From assembly GCA_030536195.1 (NCBI GenBank), contig JAUNQL010000073.1, positions 1-5,778 of the forward strand: a stretch of DNA of 5,778 bases, read 5' to 3'. The position numbers and the translations under genes were made by a program. Under the pieces are notes generated by a model. It made no database searches, had not been told where the DNA came from, and saw only the letters and a list, made by a program, of their open reading frames with translations. Positions 5,071 to 5,778 of the stretch are shown in pieces. Source of the stretch: Clostridia bacterium (GTDB lineage Bacteria; Bacillota; Clostridia; Oscillospirales; Acutalibacteraceae). The first letter of the stretch is position 1. Every line of letters starts with the position of its first letter.

Positions 5071-5778
5071 TTAATACTGACCATAAACGTGTACGAATTC
5101 GTTTACTGCTGCGAGGTTTCTGATGTCTACATCGCCAGGAGCAAGGAGTACCTTGTCTGTTGCGAAGAGGTAACCACCATCAACACCGAGTTCGTTAACG
5201 AGTTTCTTAGCGTAGTCAACGCATTCGCTCTTAGATGATTCACGAAGCATTGCGAGTGGCATACCACCCATGAGTGAATGCTTGGTGCCGAAGAGCTTCT
5301 TGCACTCAAAGATATCGTCGTTTTCAACTACGAATGTTACTGAGTGAGCAGGTACACGCTCGTTGAGTAATTCGAGCTTTCTTGGGCCCCATTGTCCCTC
5401 TAAAACTGTAAACATATGGCCACCGTGGTTTTGGATGTATGTTGCCATGTTTACAAAGTCATCAAGGTAAATCTCCTCAAACTGCTGATCGTTGAGGAAT
5501 GGAGGCATATGACATGGATTGAGTATCCATGGGAATTCCTTAAGTTTTGGCTCGCCGCCCTTAACAACTGCGTTTACACCATAGTCAAGGAGCCATGGGA
5601 GGTCCTTGATGTGAGGTGGCATTGTCATCATAAGGTGAGTCATCTTGATAAGGTCGTAGCAATACTCAGCAGCTGCGTCCTTAGCTTTGATGAATTCGTC
5701 TTTGTTACGACGAAGGTCAAGTGTTGTGCCTTTGAATCCACGAAGGAAGTCAAAGAAGAGGTCTGTTGGCATCTCAGC
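5071..5778 (-). CDS. URO-D superfamily protein, C-terminal part (5' end outside window)
   Basis: The frame is open to the window edge and gives 235 residues ending VHVYGQY. The first Met (5770-5772) is preceded by in-frame sense codons, so the true start lies outside. Family members are usually about 330-420 residues, so roughly the last 60 percent is seen. The layout is that of the URO-D (uroporphyrinogen decarboxylase-like) TIM barrel: a GG.HMFTVLEG strand (119-128 of the visible part), a TKHSLMGGMPLAMLRES segment (165-181) matching the conserved G-gn-dP..L element, then a helix, GVDGGYLFATDK (198-209) and a closing helix. True HemE is unlikely. The family also includes corrinoid methyltransferases (MtaA, MtbA, CmuA), but their Zn-binding His-X-Cys and later Cys seem to be replaced by His121-Met-Phe123 and Ala-Thr-Asp (206-208). 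The substrate is unknown. It is followed by the 65-residue ORF in the same operon. Confidence 0.82.
   Translation of the reverse strand, partial: AEMPTDLFFDFLRGFKGTTLDLRRNKDEFIKAKDAAAEYCYDLIKMTHLMMTMPPHIKDLPWLLDYGVNAVVKGGEPKLKEFPWILNPCHMPPFLNDQQFEEIYLDDFVNMATYIQNHGGHMFTVLEGQWGPRKLELLNERVPAHSVTFVVENDDIFECKKLFGTKHSLMGGMPLAMLRESSKSECVDYAKKLVNELGVDGGYLFATDKVLLAPGDVDIRNLAAVNEFVHVYGQY

Noticed and set aside
5071..5772. Start of the URO-D-like gene at the Met at 5770-5772
   Set aside because: The frame continues upstream to the edge, and the visible protein lacks the N-terminal third of the barrel, so this Met is internal.
1..5778. CRISPR array, tRNA or rRNA gene, insertion sequence or phage module
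   Set aside because: No regularly spaced repeats, cloverleaf, transposase motifs or terminal inverted repeats were seen. Almost all bases are assigned to conserved or operon-linked genes.

Overview
The window looks like ordinary chromosome from a low-to-moderate GC anaerobic Firmicute, probably of the class Clostridia. This is inferred from strong AGGAGG-type ribosome sites, near-consensus sigma-A promoters, hairpin plus U-tract terminators, and the protein families present. I cannot name a genus. There are no RNA genes, CRISPR arrays, insertion sequences or phage genes, and no stretch longer than about 125 bases lacks a gene.

Left operon (+ strand, 1-1440): the last 32 codons of an unrecognised gene, then a polytopic membrane protein of 214 residues, then a 220-residue soluble protein, all packed with 2-nt spacing or an ATGA overlap and closed by a strong hairpin terminator. 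The 220-residue protein is the most interesting item. Its central and C-terminal motifs resemble the ferredoxin-dependent bilin reductase (PcyA/HY2) superfamily, which is unexpected in this setting.

Middle (- strand, 1440-3715): two tandem, overlapping CNNM/CorC-type (DUF21 + CBS pair) membrane proteins, probably Mg2+ or other divalent cation exporters. The upstream one lacks the usual C-terminal CorC_HlyC domain and the downstream one keeps it, so they may work as a heteromeric pair. They are read from a promoter at about 3758-3786.

Divergent from these (+ strand, 3839-4807) is an S4-domain RluA-family pseudouridine synthase with its own promoter. The -35 hexamers of the two divergent promoters overlap almost completely (3780-3786), so RNA polymerase should not be able to occupy both at once.

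Right end (- strand, 4859-5778): the C-terminal part of a URO-D superfamily protein that seems to lack the Cys ligands of zinc-dependent corrinoid methyltransferases, followed 14 nt later by a 65-residue orphan ORF with a good ribosome site. Both convergent junctions (near 1410-1435 and 4817-4842) carry hairpins that look able to terminate transcription from either side.
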